In this document: positions 8,778 through 19,426 of the stretch, piece by piece
Position numbering within the stretch: the stretch's first letter is position 1
Layout of the letters: every line of letters begins with the position of its first letter
From: Sphingomonadales bacterium
GTDB taxonomy: Bacteria > Pseudomonadota > Alphaproteobacteria > Sphingomonadales > Sphingomonadaceae
Reading direction: 5' to 3'
DNA length: 64,000 bases
NCBI GenBank assembly: GCA_016721875.1
Contig: JADKHG010000013.1
Coordinates: 32,248-96,247, forward strand
The notes under the pieces: model-generated
Told to the model about the DNA's origin: nothing
Seen by the model: the letters and a program-made list of their open reading frames with translations, nothing else
Database searches by the model: none
Translations under genes and position numbers: made by a program

Positions 8778-10819
8778 TTAAAGGCCGCCGGGACCACAAT
8801 CGTTCTTCAGATAATCGAGCATCTTCGAATAAAGCGATTGCTGGTGATCGAACATCAAGGTGCGGAGAAGTGGTCGGCACCTTCAATGTCAGATATTGCG
8901 CGTTGGTTTTCCGGCCTTTTCCATCGCCGCTTTATAATCGGTGTAGTGGTAATATTCTACACGCGCATCGACGTCGCCATGCGCACCATCAGCAAAGGAA
9001 TATTTGCCTTTTCGACATTCTTGATCGGGTTCCAGCCAATCATGCCACGACGCTTTGCCCAATCATCCAGTGCCTTGGGTGTATCGGTGCCGCGACGACC
9101 GTAATAGGATTTTTCGGGGTCAGCGACGGCTGCACCAGCGATTGCGCATTGGTAGATTTGAGGCGTACGCTGCGTCGCAACAAGCGCGGCATAACCGCCG
9201 TATGACCAGCCAAACATTGCGATCCGGTCTTTGTCAACCAAACCATCCTTGACCAGCGCCAACGCGCCGTCATCCCTGTCATCACCATCGCCCCACCATG
9301 TTCACCATAGCCAGCGTCGAAATGGCTTTTTGCCCCAACCCACCGACATACGATATTGTGGCTGGAGAACCATATAGCCAGAATTGGCGAGGACCTGACC
9401 CCATTCGTCATATCCTATGACTTCGTTTACATGCGGTCCACCATGCGGCAAAACAACTAGCGGGAACGGTGCCTTACCCTTTGGCACCGTGATATAAGCA
9501 GGGATCATCCGGCCATCGCGCGCCTTATATTTGATAAATTCCACATTGTTCAGATCGGCGGATTTCACGCCAGGATTTTCGCTAGCAAGCTTCATCGCCT
9601 TACCATCTTTGACCAGCCAGTAGGAACCAGGGTCTTTTGGCCCACTGTTATAAACGATCATGATATTCCCGTCGCGTGAACGACTGGTGATATTGATTTG
9701 ATGGGCATACTGAATTTTCTTCTCCAGCGATTCGTACAGCGCCTTTTCTTCCATATCGAACCAGTGGCGTTCCATCTTGGCACCGGGATACATGGCTGCA
9801 ACGATCTTGTTGTTACCCGCCCAACGCATCGAATGGCTTTGTAGTCCCATTACATCAGCGTCCGGGTTCGAATAGATCTTGTTTCCGATAGCGCCGGTTT
9901 TGAAATCAAATTCGTAAACACCAGCCTTGTCTTCTCCATTGCGGCTGTCGATAAAATAGCCTTTGGAAGGATCTTCTCCGTTGATCCCGGCAAAGCCTTG
10001 GAATCCACCAAGAATACGGTAAAGATTCTCATGTTTGCTGATGTCGAATTTTTCGCTGAGCTCTTTCCATGTTCCGTCGCCGGGAGCGCGATAGTAAAAG
10101 ACCTGTGAATCCCCGCTAGAACCTGTTGTGAAGCGCGGGTTGCCTTCATCATCGAATTCAGCGGTCGGATATTTCTCGTTTCCTTTGAGGATCAAAGATC
10201 TGCCGCCGGTTTCAAGATTATATTTATAATAGTTACGCGGTCGGAATGCGGCGAAGGGATCAACGCCACCGGCACTTGCATTAATATTCCGCTCTTGCAC
10301 GATTATGTTGCCCGGTTCTTTGGGCAATGTAGTAACCAAACTATAGGTACCATCAGCATTGGCGAACTTGTTCTTTTCAAGATTGTACGAGAATGCCAGA
10401 TATTCGCGAACATCATCTTCAGGGCCGGTAACCTTGCTCCGTACAACATCCCAAGCAGAACCAAAAATATGTTTGTCTGAAACCCAACGGGCGGTGATGA
10501 ATTCCATCTTATCGCCTTTCAGCCTTTTTGCAGGCTTGGAAAAATCGCTGGTACTGTAAATTTCGAGCACATTCTCGCCCATATTTCCGCCTTCCATTTT
10601 CAGGATGAGCAGATGTTTTCCGTCGGGTGAAACCTCAACCGCGCTCACCGCATCGCGTTGCGCCCAAACTTCAATTGGAATGGGAGTCGGGTTAACGGTG
10701 TTAATCTGTGTGTCAGCACCCGTGACAACAATCGTTTCTGACGCAAACAAGGGTGAGGCAAACGAAAGTGACAAAAAGCTCGATCCCAGAGCGAGCAAGG
10801 AAAGTTTTTGATTTTTCAT
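8778..10819 (-). pseudogene. Secreted S9 family prolyl oligopeptidase-like peptidase (multiply frameshifted)
   Basis: Exported serine peptidase of the prolyl oligopeptidase/DPP family. The intact N-terminal part (9302-10819, 505 residues) has a signal peptide ending FASPLFAS, a beta-propeller-like region and the start of the hydrolase domain (VVLPHGGPH). The rest is in pieces: GWSYGGYA with the nucleophile Ser near 9190, HGDVDARV with the catalytic Asp near 8965, and GADHFS with the catalytic His near 8850, ending at TAA 8778-8780. At least five frame changes are needed between 9340 and 8830. All three catalytic motifs survive, which argues for poor sequence rather than decay. It lies downstream of, and is likely functionally tied to, the TonB-dependent receptor. 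Confidence 0.8.
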
Positions 10820-10860
10820 GATGTGACAATCCAGAATGAAATTACTGTTGCGACCATAGC

Positions 10861-10900
10861 ATAAAGCGGCCCCACAGCAAATCTGTGAGGCCGCTTTATT
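10861..10900 (-). terminator. Terminator between TonB-dependent receptor and S9 peptidase
   Basis: AATAAAGCGGCC...GGCCGCTTTAT arms form a stem of about 17 pairs with one mismatch. It lies 25 bases past the receptor stop. T tracts on the minus strand are short, so termination may be partial, leaving a 40-base leader for the peptidase gene. Confidence 0.65.
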
Positions 10901-10924
10901 AACATTCCAAACGGTTGAAAGAAA

Positions 10925-13900
10925 TCAGAATTTCTTCTCGACCGACATGAAGAATTCCCGGCCGTTATAATCATAGCCGTTGCCGATTGCGGTATTTGCA
11001 ATGGCAAAGACTTCGTTGCTGTCAACCAGCGGCGGCGCGCGATCGAACAGGTTGGTGATACCCGCACGAAGCGTCCATGAGTCATCGCGATAACGAACGG
11101 CCACGGTGTGTGAAGTATTTGCCTGCAAAGCCTACGTCGCGGCAGTAGATACCGTCACCCGGGACATTAGCTGTACCAGCACCAAGGCAGGTGTCGCCCA
11201 CAAATCCGGTTGCTGTGCCATCCGGACCAATACCAAATGCGCTGGATAGCGGATCGATACCATCAGCCTGTTGTTCAACGGGGCCGATGTAGTTAGTCTG
11301 CCAAGTGAAGCGGAACTTGTCGATATCGGCGGTAAACGTCAACTGACCTGTCCACTTCGGCAGGCCGAATTCACCGACATCTTCGTCAAGCGTACCAACA
11401 CCATTGTCGTCAATAAACAAGGTGCTGCGTTCGATCAGATGATTGGCACGCACATCAAGGCCGAAATCGACATTCGTACCGAACATGCGAACTTCCTTGC
11501 CGAAGTTGGCGTTGATGTCGATACCGCGGACAGATTCCCGATTAAGGTTGATAAAACCTGCGGCAATATCGGTCACCAGGAAGCGGTTAGCCTGAACGTT
11601 GCTTGCTGTGATGCGGTCACAGAATTGGCTACGAATTCCATCCTGTCGCGTGTAGCAATCGTTCAAGATGAACTGCGCAGAAGGTTCGGTAATCGCACCC
11701 TTTACCTTAATGTCGAAATAGCTTGCTGCCAAGCTGACATCAAATCCGTCACCAAAGGTCTGCTCAAAAGCAAAACCTGCGGTAATGGCACGCGACGTTT
11801 CTTCATTCAGATCAAGACTACCACCACTGGTGATTTCCGTGCTGGATGTTTGGATCGTATTGCCAACAGTCGGATCGACACCAACGCGAGTCGGATCGCG
11901 GCCCTCTGCGCGGCAATTCGCAAGAGTAGTTGCTTCGCGCGTATCATTAGCCGCTACATAACCTGTCAGAGGGTTGTAAGCAGCGTCAGGAACAGCGCAG
12001 GGATCAAATAGCGTGTTGAAACCAGATTGACCGGCGAGGAAGTTTTCACGCAGGTTCGGCGCACGGAACGACGTACCATAGCTGAACTTGAACGATAGCG
12101 GATCGAAAGGACGCCACAGGCCCTTAATCGAATAGGTTCCAGCAGAGCCATAATACTTCTCGTCAGTATAACGACCAGAAATGTTCAGCGTCAATTCGCG
12201 GACCAATTCCTCGTCAGCTTTCAAAGGAATACTCAATTCACCGAAGACTTCCTTGATATCTTTGCTGCCAACGGCACCGCTGTCACCAAAGAAGCCAAAG
12301 AACAGACCGTTCGACGCAACGTCTGAAGGAGCCGACTTGATCGTATCCTTCCGATATTCGGCACCAACACCAAATGTCACGTCACCAGCTGGCAGAGTGA
12401 AAAGGCTGCCGCCAGCAAAGGCGTTGATCAAGAGCTGTTCATAGGTGGTCTTGAAGCTGCGGACTCCGAACAGATAATTGCGTTCAGCGGCAGTAGCAAA
12501 GTCACCAATAGGGGCACCCAGCAGGCTGGGGGCAAACACGTTGACTGGAACACAGCCCGCAGTCAAATCCGACATTGCGGCTCCGGGATTGGACAAACCA
12601 GCTGCACTGCAAGGAGCCGCCAAAACCGGACCACCGAACACACCGCCGGTTGACAATTCATTGTCATAATCATCCGCAATGCCGTCGCCGTTGTTGTCGA
12701 AAACACCGTCACCGTCATAATCGGCTGTGGGATCGAGACCCAAAGCAAATGCTAGTTTGTCCTCGCGGATTCCGTAACGCTTGGATTTACCGATTGCCTT
12801 TGAATATACGCCAGCGATTTCAAAATCCCAAGTCGATCCGATGAAAGGCAAATCACCCTTTACACCCAGAACGCCACGATATTGTTCCTGCTTGACATCA
12901 AAGTTGTTGCGATCGCCCACAACCGACACGATTGGCTGAACCGGAAGGTCAAACCCAGTCGAAAGATTCCGGTGGGCCCATTGCAATATTCTGAGCCCGG
13001 CGACAATCAACGCCGCCAACCGCAAAACGGTTGCAGGGATTGAATGCGTTGGTTGCAGGAACCATCGGGAAAAGCTGAGGTGTTCCAGTATTATCAGCTC
13101 GCAGTCTTGCGTTGCTGTAGCTCAATTCAAAGAAAGGCGTGATATTGGCTGCACCTTCAAAGGTATATTCGCCAAACGCCATAACGTTGATCAGCTTCGC
13201 TTGGCTTTGAAATACCTGTTCCTGATTGCAACCATTGGTGTTTACGTCTTGGAAATCGACATCGCGCAGGCCGTCTCCGTTGCGGTCAAGTTCAACACCT
13301 CGGCATGTGTTTTCATTGAAATGCGGAATGCCCGTATTGCCTGCGCCCGGCGTATAGTAAACCGAACCATAAGTTGCGTTCGGAATAAAAATACGATCAC
13401 TCAGGCCGCCAACCTTACATTCATTGTCAGATACCCGAACTCCAGGAGTCCGGTTACGAACAAGCGCGTTGTCGGCAAGGCCCAACGTTCGAATATTGCC
13501 GTTCTGATCGATTTCATAGTGTTTGTCGCAGCCACGAAGGAAGTCGCGGTCATTGAGGCGAATATAATCCTGATAGGAATATTCTGCACCGATACCGAAG
13601 AACCCACGGTCATTGTTGACACCCCATGTGCCGCTAACCTGATAATCGTCGCCACCACCTTGCGGATTGATATCGCCACTGGCAAAAAGTGTCAGACCGT
13701 CGAAATTCTTTTTCATAATAACGTTGGCAACGCCAGCGACGGCGTCTGAACCGTAGATCGACGAAGCGCCGTCAGTCAAAAGCTCGACACGATCAATTAA
13801 CGAAGACGGAAGAAGATTGATCGAAGGGTTTGTAGGCGCACCTTCAGCACCCGCAGGAGCCATGCGGCGACCATTGATCAAGATGAGAACACGGTCCGCA

Positions 13901-14280
13901 CCCAAGCCGCGCAGATTAAGGGTTTTCGAACCGGGGCCGTTGTCCAATACGAAGCCGCTAAAGGTCGCGTCAATCTGTTGACCCGATGCAGCTTCCGAAC
14001 GCTGCAAAATGGTAGCAGCATCAAAAAGGCCGGTGTCTTGCGAATCGCTGTTCGTGATCACCTGTAGCGGCGAGATGCTGCTGAACGTATTTTGCTTCAG
14101 GCGCGAACCCGTAACAACGATACCGCCGGTATTTGCTGCTGTCTCTGCCTTTTCCTCTTCAGGAACGGCGACTTCTTCTGCAGTTTTTTCTTCGGGCTCA
14201 GTTTGAGCGAACGCAGGCGAAGCAATGCTCAGCGCCAGGCTGATCGACGAGCCGGCGATCATCAATGCACGTTTTTTCAT
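10925..14280 (-). CDS. TonB-dependent outer-membrane receptor (two frameshifts)
   Basis: Energised importer in the outer membrane. When joined, the three pieces (12949-14280, about 11110-12960, 10925-11115) give about 1117 residues. The N-terminus has a signal peptide ending SPAFAQ, a TonB box (GGIVVTGSRL), a plug domain (LNLRGLGADRVLILINGRR; DRVELLTDGASSIYGSDAVAGVANVIMKK), then a 22-strand-type barrel ending in Phe. Plug wording and size match the large receptors common in sphingomonads. Two acidic Asp/Asn/Gly loops, DYDGDGVFDNNGDGIADDYD and DRNGDGLRDVDFQD, resemble calcium-binding repeats. Frame breaks lie near 12965 and 11115. GGGGAAA precedes the ATG. The substrate is not evident; pairing with a secreted peptidase suggests peptides. 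Confidence 0.88.
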
Positions 14281-14498
14281 AGAAGTTTCCCCAGTTATCT
14301 ATTTTGTCATAAAATGACAGATGAAAGACGGTTAGGCGATTGCAGAGCAGGATTTCAAGTGCTGCCTTGCAATATGGTCGCATTCCTTCAATCTGTTGCA
14401 ATCGGGCAACTATGAACAGCCGTTCATGCTTAGAGAATTACAAAATCCTGTCATTTTGAGCAATTATCCACGCTCAACGGAATTGGATAGCTTGGATA
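14281..14498 (-). promoter_or_regulatory. Receptor promoter region with TGTCAT-N3-ATGACA palindrome
   Basis: This 218-base gap separates alr from the receptor gene. A perfect palindrome, TGTCATAAAATGACA, lies at 14305-14319, 25 bases before the receptor ATG. A matching half-site TGTCATTTT follows at 14449-14457, and a second inverted repeat TGAAC-AGCC-GTTCA at 14413-14426. These look like operator sites for a dimeric repressor or activator; I cannot assign the regulator. Confidence 0.45.
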
Positions 14499-15553
14499 TT
14501 AGCTCCAAACCCGATCAGCCCGGCTACCGATTCCCGTCAATAATTCATATTGCGAGGTTCCAGTCGCGTAGGATGCTTCGTGTAATTCGAAGCCGATATC
14601 GATCCAATCGCCCTCCGCTACATCCTGAACGTGGGTGATATCAACCGTCACGAGGTCCATCGACACGCGACCCAACACCGGATGCTTCTCGCCGCCGATC
14701 TCGACATAACCAATTGCCGAAAATGCTCGGAAGTAGCCGTCGGCATAACCGATCGCGAGGGTTGCAATCCTTTTCGAGCCTGTAGTTCTATAGGTGGCGT
14801 TATAGCCAATCGGCGCACCCGCTTCATGCTCGCGGATTTGCAACACACGCGCCGAAGGAAACACCACTTGCCGGATGTTCCCAGCCAGTTCCGCGCGGGC
14901 GATACCTCCATACAGGCTCAATCCCGGACGGGTCAGGTCGAAATGAAAGTCTTTGCCTAGGACTATGCCGGCGCTGTTGGCAAAGCTGCGGCGGCGGCAG
15001 GCTATTCCCGTGCTCATATCCGTGAACAATCGCAATTGTGCGTCGTTCTGCGGGACGTCTTCGTCGGCGGAGGCCAGATGGCTGCAAAGCATATCGATAT
15101 CCAGACCGTTGAACAAATCCGATGAAATCTGCCCGGGGCCAATGCCCAAGCGATTGATACCGCTGTCGAGCATGACATGACAGCGCCCTCCCCCGATGTC
15201 TTCCAATGCTCGATCTGTAGGGGGGTGTTCAGCACTGGAACAGCATCCAGCGCGCGGATTGCCGGAATATCCTGCAGCTGGATGCCATTTAGCACCGCGA
15301 TATTTTGTGCGGGAATGACTTTTGAAAGCGCGACGGCTTCGGACCAGTGCGCGACAAAGAAATCCCGACACCCTGCCTCCCATAGTCGGCGGGAAACTTC
15401 GCTAGCACCGACACCATAACCATCGGCCTTTACCGCTGCTCCTGTAGCACCGGAACCGCTCAGCTTGGATAGCGTGCGCCAATTTGCAACCAGCGCCTCG
15501 CCGTCGAGCCTCAGGCGCAGAGGAGCAGCGAACGCCTCGCTATTCTCAATCAT
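14499..15553 (-). CDS. alr: Alanine racemase (frameshifted)
   Basis: PLP enzyme that makes D-alanine for peptidoglycan. The N-terminal part has the PLP lysine motif AAVKADGYGVG; the C-terminal part (14499 to about 15195) has the barrel and beta domain with GINRLGIG, RPGLSLYGG, and YNATYRT / RVSMDLVTVD typical of Alr. The frame changes near 15190-15200 at a C run (GCCCTCCCCC); joining HWKTSGEG to RCHVMLDSG restores about 351 residues. The ATG at 15553 overlaps the stop of the MHS transporter upstream, so the two are cotranscribed and may be translationally coupled. Confidence 0.9.
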
Positions 15554-17147
15554 CGGCAAAATCGGTCGGCATTCCGCCCTTCAGTCCCCAAGCGGCAACG
15601 ACTAGCGCGACCGCAACCACGGCCATTGTGTACCACAGTCCCGAATAGGGATTACCTGTTGTTGCGACGATATAGCTCGCGATAAAAGGCAGGAAGCCGC
15701 CAAAATAGCCCGTACCTATATGATAGGGAATCGACATCGAGCTGTAGCGCACGCGGGGCGGGAACATCTCTGACAATAACGCTGCGACCGGCCCATAGGT
15801 CGCGCCGGACAAGGCGCAGAGGCCAAGCAGCGCAAGCATGATCAATGCGATATTGCCCGCAGGTGGTATTTGCTTGGCAAAGTCATAATCCGCCGCTTCC
15901 AGTCCCTTCTGGACGTTTTCAGGATCCAGAGTTTCAGAACCCGCCTTCACGATGACCCAGTCGGTCGGAGCGCCAACGGGCATTTCGTTCCCACGGCTAT
16001 AGCTCACGCCCAATTGCGAGAGCTGTCCAAGCACTGCTCCGCACGCGCCCAATTGTTTTTTGGCGAACGGATCAAAATCGCAAAGATCACCCGACACCGT
16101 CACTGGTGCGCGTTCTGCCGCCAGTGCCAGGCCGGGATTGGCAGCGGACCCCATCAGCCAGAACAGCGGGAATAGCGTGAGCAACGTCAGCGCATAACCC
16201 CAGACAATAGGCAGCTTGCGGCCAAGGCGGTCGGACATTTTTCCGAACCAGATGAAAAAAATCATCCCGACAAAAGCCGACACGCCCACTATGATTTCGG
16301 CGGCGGTATCATCGACGCGCATTGGCCCTTTAAGGAAAGATAGGCCGGAGAACATAGCGGTGTACCATATCACGGTCAGTCCGGCCGCAACGCCGAAAAG
16401 CGCAATGAAGATGCGGCGTTTGTTCTTAGGGTAAGTGAAACTTTCGACAAACGGATTGCCGGCGATTTCGCCTTCGGCCTTCATTGCTTCAAACACCGGG
16501 CTTTCCGACAGTTTCAATCGCATCCACAGCGAAATTGCGAGCAGGGCAAGCGAAAGCAGGAAAGGCACGCGCCAGCCCCATTCATTCCATATCGCATCGG
16601 AAAACACGGCCTTGCAGCCTAGCACAACGACCAGACTGAGGACAAAGCCGCCAACAACGCTGGCTTGTATGAAACTGGTAAAAAAGCCGCGTTTTTGCGG
16701 AGGGGAATGTTCGGAGACATAAATCGCCGCGCCGCCATATTCGCCCCCCAACGCCAGGCCTTGCAGCACGCGAAGGAAAATCACCAATATCGGCGCGGCC
16801 ATACCAATCGAGGCAGCCGACGGGATGAGTCCCACCCCGGCGGTCGCGATACCCATCAGTGTAACAGTGACCAGAAAGGTGTATTTGCGCCCCAATTTAT
16901 CGCCCAAATAGCCGAACAAGATCGCCCCCAAAGGCCGGAAACCAAAGCCAACTGCAAAGCCCGCCCATACCAGCAGAGTCTCAAGCGTCGCATTGCCGCT
17001 GGGGAAGAAGGTTTTTCCAATGATTGCGGCAAGCGTTCCATAGATGAAGAAATCATACCATTCGAAAACAGTCCCTGCCGATGAAGCGGCAATGACCAAC
17101 CGAATTTCTTTCGCACTTGGCTCTCGCTCAGCCTTTGCCGATGCCAT
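15546..17147 (-). CDS. MFS transporter, metabolite:H+ symporter (MHS) type
   Basis: Inner-membrane secondary transporter of 533 residues with about 12 helices. It has the MHS-type start VIAASSAGTVFEWYDFFIYGTLA, the MFS loop motif GDKLGRKYTF, and its second copy GKMSDRLGRKLP. A periplasmic insertion of roughly 90 residues containing two cysteines (GDLCDFDPFAKKQLGACG) lies between helices in the C-terminal half, longer than usual for the ProP/KgtP/ShiA group. The ATG at 17147 follows GGGGAAGGAATAGCG; a frame reaching further upstream is not coding-like. Substrate unknown; MHS members carry organic acids, betaines or amino acids. Its stop overlaps the alr start. Confidence 0.88.
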   Translation of the reverse strand: MASAKAEREPSAKEIRLVIAASSAGTVFEWYDFFIYGTLAAIIGKTFFPSGNATLETLLVWAGFAVGFGFRPLGAILFGYLGDKLGRKYTFLVTVTLMGIATAGVGLIPSAASIGMAAPILVIFLRVLQGLALGGEYGGAAIYVSEHSPPQKRGFFTSFIQASVVGGFVLSLVVVLGCKAVFSDAIWNEWGWRVPFLLSLALLAISLWMRLKLSESPVFEAMKAEGEIAGNPFVESFTYPKNKRRIFIALFGVAAGLTVIWYTAMFSGLSFLKGPMRVDDTAAEIIVGVSAFVGMIFFIWFGKMSDRLGRKLPIVWGYALTLLTLFPLFWLMGSAANPGLALAAERAPVTVSGDLCDFDPFAKKQLGACGAVLGQLSQLGVSYSRGNEMPVGAPTDWVIVKAGSETLDPENVQKGLEAADYDFAKQIPPAGNIALIMLALLGLCALSGATYGPVAALLSEMFPPRVRYSSMSIPYHIGTGYFGGFLPFIASYIVATTGNPYSGLWYTMAVVAVALVVAAWGLKGGMPTDFADD

Positions 17148-17276
17148 CGCTATTCCTTCCCCGCGAAAATGTCTCGGACGTGTCTTAGTGCGAATGATGC
17201 AGCATTCAAGCCACCAGTTGCCAAGTCCCCATAGGCGGTTTAGCCAAGGTCGATAGTTTGCGGAGGAGAGACCGGC

Positions 17277-18377
17277 ATGCTGACCAAGGGCGATGAATAT
17301 CCAATCCACCAGACACCTGAACCCATTGCCTTTTCGGGGACTGACCGGAATTTCTATGACCGCTATTTTTTCTGCGCTTACCTGCCCGATGGCAGCGGAT
17401 ATTGTGCAGCGGCATTTGGCGTTTATCCACATCTAAACATTGCCGATGCCCATTTCTCGGTGATTCGTGATGGCATACAGCATTGCGTTCATGCCTCGCG
17501 TGCACTGGGCTTTGAACGGATGGATATCCAGTGCGGACCGATAAAGATCGAAGTCGTCGAGGCATTGAAATCGATCCGCTTGATTGTTGAGAACCATGAA
17601 GGCGTCGCTGCAGAATTGGTCTTTGAAGGACGCTCTGCACCGGTGCAGGAACCACGCTTCACCCGACGGATAGTGACGCGGCTCTTCATGGACCTGACAC
17701 GCTTCACGGTGAATTGTCGTGTCAGCGGCTGGGTGGAGGTCGATGGCAAGCGTCAGGACTATACCGGCGCACTGGGCACGCGTGACCGCAGCTGGGGCGT
17801 CCGTCAAATCGGTGCCGCCGATGCCCAGCCAATTGTTCCAGCGGTATTGCCGCAATTCTACTGGTTATGGGCTCCAACCAATTTTCCAAACCTGTCGCTT
17901 TACGCGCATGTCAACGAGGATGCGACCGGAGCGCCGTGGAATCGGCGTGCCAGTCTGGTAATGGACGGCGCTGATCAGGATCAGACAATCCATCTGGTTG
18001 ATGACCGGTTCAGCATCGATTGGCAAAGCGGCAAACGCCATGCTTCCGCTGCGACGCTTGCGGTGCGCGATGCGGAAGGTCGTGACCATCAGGTACAATG
18101 GACACCCATCGATCTCTTCATGATGAAGGGTATTGGCTATGGCCATCCATCGTGGGTGCATGGCGGCTATAAGGGTGAGTTGGTCGTCGAGCGTGAGGAT
18201 TTTCGCCCGTCTGACCTAGATCCGCTCGAAATTCACAATCTCCACATCCAGCATGTTGCAAAGGCGCGGCATGAAGGCGGCGGCCTAGCATCGGATGGCA
18301 TTGGCCTGGTCGAGCAATTGGTGATCGGACCGCACACACCAAGCGGATTTGCCGCAATCAACGATGGTGCGAAATGA
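17277..18377 (+). CDS. Conserved hypothetical protein, possibly lipocalin-like beta-barrel (DUF7064/7065-like)
   Basis: Protein of 366 residues without signal peptide or membrane helix. Alternating strands and repeated W/Y/G motifs (YTGALGTRDRSWGVRQ, QFYWLWAPTNFPNLSLYAHVNED, WVHGGYKGELVV) recall the hydroxyneurosporene-synthase/AttH lipocalin-like superfamily seen in actinobacteria and sphingomonads; I recall such proteins next to APH-like kinases, but the match is from memory. GGAGGAGAG sits well before the ATG. The next gene starts inside its stop (ATGA). It is divergent from the MHS transporter. Confidence 0.6.
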   Translation: MLTKGDEYPIHQTPEPIAFSGTDRNFYDRYFFCAYLPDGSGYCAAAFGVYPHLNIADAHFSVIRDGIQHCVHASRALGFERMDIQCGPIKIEVVEALKSIRLIVENHEGVAAELVFEGRSAPVQEPRFTRRIVTRLFMDLTRFTVNCRVSGWVEVDGKRQDYTGALGTRDRSWGVRQIGAADAQPIVPAVLPQFYWLWAPTNFPNLSLYAHVNEDATGAPWNRRASLVMDGADQDQTIHLVDDRFSIDWQSGKRHASAATLAVRDAEGRDHQVQWTPIDLFMMKGIGYGHPSWVHGGYKGELVVEREDFRPSDLDPLEIHNLHIQHVAKARHEGGGLASDGIGLVEQLVIGPHTPSGFAAINDGAK

Positions 18378-19402
18378 CGCAACTGCCGGTTTTGACGCTG
18401 GAAGAAATCACCGCCGACTGGTTGTCCGAGATTTTGCAAGCTCGGGTTGTTTCAGTCACGGCAACGCCCATAGGCACCGGGCAGGTCGGCGCGACCTATA
18501 GGCTGACACTGGATTATGGATCGGGTTCGGGTCCAAGCACACTGGTCATCAAATTGCCGTCAAACGATCCGTTGAGCCGCGCGACGGGCAAGTCGCACAT
18601 GACCTATATCCGTGAAAGCCGTTTTTATCAGCTTTTCGCCGGACGAAAGCCTATGGCCGTTCCAAGCCATCTGTACATTGCCTTTGACGAAGACAGCCAC
18701 GCCTTCACGCTGCTGATGCACGATCTGCCACAACACCGTGCAGGCAACCAGTTGGTTGCGGCAACACTGCGTGAGGCCGCATTGGCAATGGAGGCCGCTG
18801 CCACTTTCCATGCAGGCTGGTGGGGCGATCCGATGCTGGATAAGCTCGATTGGCTCAGCGGAACACGCGCGGTGCCGCCCCAACTCGATATAGAAGCAAT
18901 CTATGCCATGTTTTGGCCTGCTTTCTGCGACCGCTACGGCGAACGCGTAACCGAAAATATGCGCACCGTCGGCGAAGCCTTTGTCGGCCGGATCAACCAA
19001 TGGTCAGAAAGCCGCACCGGCGAACGCTGCCTGACCCACAATGATTTCCGCCCCGACAACATGCTCTATCATCTTGATGATCCGGCGAAACCGATCGTCA
19101 TTGTTGACTGGCAAACAGTTGGAGTAGGGACAGGTGCAGGCGATATAGCTTATTATCTCGGCACCGCGCTCGATCCCGAAACGCGCAAGGTGCAGGAAAG
19201 AGCTTTGTTCGATATCTATCTCGATAGCCTGAAAGCAAACGGCGTCACTAATCTGGGTATCGCAACCGCATGGGACGATTATCGCCGCTCTGCCATTGCA
19301 GGCTTCCTCATGGGAGTGACGGCGTCAATGGTGGTCGGCCAGACCGATCGTGGCGACACGATGTTCCTGGCCATGCGAACGATCAGCAGCAATGGTGCTT
19401 GA
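18374..19402 (+). CDS. Phosphotransferase, aminoglycoside/choline kinase-like family
   Basis: Protein-kinase-like small-molecule kinase of 342 residues. It shows the nucleotide-binding lysine strand TLVIKLPS, the catalytic loop LTHNDFRPDNMLY (HxD, with Asn metal ligand) and the DFG-equivalent IVIVDWQTVGVGTGAGDIAYYLG. These belong to the APH/EcKinase-like group, whose members phosphorylate alcohols; the substrate here is unknown and antibiotic resistance should not be assumed. Start overlaps the previous stop (ATGA), so the two form an operon and probably act on the same metabolite. Confidence 0.8.
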   Translation: MTQLPVLTLEEITADWLSEILQARVVSVTATPIGTGQVGATYRLTLDYGSGSGPSTLVIKLPSNDPLSRATGKSHMTYIRESRFYQLFAGRKPMAVPSHLYIAFDEDSHAFTLLMHDLPQHRAGNQLVAATLREAALAMEAAATFHAGWWGDPMLDKLDWLSGTRAVPPQLDIEAIYAMFWPAFCDRYGERVTENMRTVGEAFVGRINQWSESRTGERCLTHNDFRPDNMLYHLDDPAKPIVIVDWQTVGVGTGAGDIAYYLGTALDPETRKVQERALFDIYLDSLKANGVTNLGIATAWDDYRRSAIAGFLMGVTASMVVGQTDRGDTMFLAMRTISSNGA

Positions 19403-19426
19403 CCACCGCGACCTTGCGATACCTTC

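Noticed and set aside
8778..14280. Lasso-peptide isopeptidase locus (S9 peptidase next to a TonB-dependent receptor)
   Set aside because: No lasso precursor, maturation genes, FecI or FecR lie nearby, so only a general peptide-use unit can be supported.
18374..19402. Aminoglycoside resistance gene
   Set aside because: The APH fold is shared by many metabolite kinases; neighbours and sequence do not point to antibiotics.
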